DNA of 64,000 nt. It comes from Pedobacter sp. ISL-64 (lineage in GTDB: Bacteria > Bacteroidota > Bacteroidia > Sphingobacteriales > Sphingobacteriaceae). The notes under the pieces were generated by a model. That model saw nothing but the letters and a program-made list of their open reading frames with translations, was not told where the DNA came from and searched no databases. Each line of letters opens with the position of its first letter. Position 1 is the stretch's first letter. Below, piece after piece: positions 63,388 to 64,000 of this stretch. The stretch spans positions 310,001 to 374,000 of the forward strand of contig NZ_JAGGPU010000005.1 in the NCBI RefSeq assembly GCF_018613605.1, written 5' to 3'. Made by a program: the position numbers and the translations under genes.

Positions 63388-63532
63388 ATTGTTATCCCTT
63401 ATAAAATGATAATAGTATAGTATTCAAGTACCACATAAAGACTGAATCATTCCTACGTCTTTGTAAACTGCTGAATGAGGTATGAAATGGATTTAGGATG
63501 AATTTATTTTATTAAATAGCTCTTGAAACGCT

Positions 63533-64000
63533 TTAGTCGATTCCTAATTTTTTATGCATCTCTTGCCATTCTTTTCCAAACTCAACCGTTTCCATTGCAG
63601 CTTTTTTCTCCTCTTCTGGCAGGCATTGGATGCATGTTTGGTATTGAATGCCTTTATAATGCTCTTTACATTTAGGACATAATTCCATATTATTTATATC
63701 GTAGCTAAACGCACATCTCTTGCAGGCTGTTATTGTATCTTCAAACGAGAGATATTTGATGTTATCGTTTAAATAGAGCAAAAATGCTTCTTTCTCGATT
63801 GCTTCGGCATTATTACTTTTTACACCTTCTCTTTGCAACCAGTACCTTACACTCGATAGATTGTGTTTATTTTCCCATGCTCTTGACATAAAGCACTTAT
63901 CTCTCACTTCAATAGCTTGCTCATCCTCATAAAAAATAGAAACAAGCTCTTCAACTGATTTGTAAACTGCTTCATCAAATTCGTGCTTACATACAGTACA
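63533..64000 (-). CDS. Zinc-ribbon protein, 5' end cut by window edge
   Basis: The reading frame is open from the right edge of the window through 'CTVCKHEFDEAVYKSVEELV' to a stop at 63533, so at least 155 residues belong to it; a GTG at 63907 is not needed as a start. It has CxxC pairs 'CTVC', 'CKRC', 'CPKC' and 'CIQC' (the last three within about 45 residues), typical of rubredoxin-like or zinc-ribbon proteins. No family recognised. The region 63388-63532 between it and the CoiA-like gene shows nothing. Confidence 0.55.
   Translation of the reverse strand, partial: CTVCKHEFDEAVYKSVEELVSIFYEDEQAIEVRDKCFMSRAWENKHNLSSVRYWLQREGVKSNNAEAIEKEAFLLYLNDNIKYLSFEDTITACKRCAFSYDINNMELCPKCKEHYKGIQYQTCIQCLPEEEKKAAMETVEFGKEWQEMHKKLGID

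Overview
The window looks like a chromosome segment from a Bacteroidota bacterium of the Sphingobacteriaceae, most likely Pedobacter or a close relative. Support comes from several sides: TAnnTTTG-type promoter boxes instead of -35/-10 elements, almost no Shine-Dalgarno sequences, a subtilase with a type IX secretion C-terminal domain, many 'AQTEKG' outer-membrane beta-barrel proteins, DUF3822 next to rsmD, a DACNV-type sensor, and many 'GTCACCCTGAA...' hairpin repeats between genes. No rRNA, tRNA, CRISPR array, integrase or transposase was recognised.

From 1 to 54.6 kb the DNA reads as ordinary core or semi-core genome. 0-9.8 kb: scramblase-like protein, CvfB-like S1 protein, RecD-like helicase, DACNV sensor, DUF3822-rsmD, coaD, and a sigma factor with its membrane partner. 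10-18.6 kb: two Nudix hydrolases, an alcohol dehydrogenase, a DeoR regulator, an AraC regulator with a PEP-mutase-like enzyme and a frameshifted NTF2-like gene, then pyrE and an SRPBCC protein. 18.8-25.2 kb: a GH78 alpha-L-rhamnosidase, 1.1 kb of composite repeats, and clpB. 25.4-30.6 kb: three related beta-barrel proteins interleaved with a secreted 22-residue-repeat protein, an Fsr-like MFS exporter and an FMN reductase. 30.7-44.7 kb: secreted hydrolases (M28, S8 with T9SS tail, M57, S9, two polysaccharide deacetylases flanking an M1-like protein) and a DUF3298-type lipoprotein. 44.8-54.6 kb: small enzymes, a 21-residue-repeat protein, an ABC-F ATPase, a DUF4397 lipoprotein, a second sigma/anti-sigma-like pair, a Uma2 nuclease-fold protein and a SlyD-like isomerase.

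From about 54.7 kb to the right edge the character changes. Every gene lies on the minus strand, the DNA reads as more AT-rich, and most products are unrecognised. This looks like an accessory island, perhaps a decayed integrative or mobilizable element carrying defence or toxin/immunity genes: a JAB-only RadC-like protein, beta-flower proteins (one a pseudogene), a zinc-ribbon HNH endonuclease with a partner gene, a DUF6904-like/putative nuclease pair, a DUF2971 protein and a CoiA-like nuclease-fold protein with a membrane tail. Inside it, 61.35-61.66 kb is a gene-free, G+C-richer stretch packed with nested inverted repeats. It is either a structured RNA or a transfer-origin-like DNA site and is the most intriguing unexplained element here.

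Other points of interest are a probable ~88-nt small RNA or leader at 10.94-11.03 kb with promoter, three hairpins and terminator; three genes broken by frameshift or stop; three genes whose promoter box sits 4-5 nt before the ATG, suggesting leaderless mRNAs; and REPIN-like palindromes near 22 kb. All calls rest on reading the sequence and recalling families; no database search was run.
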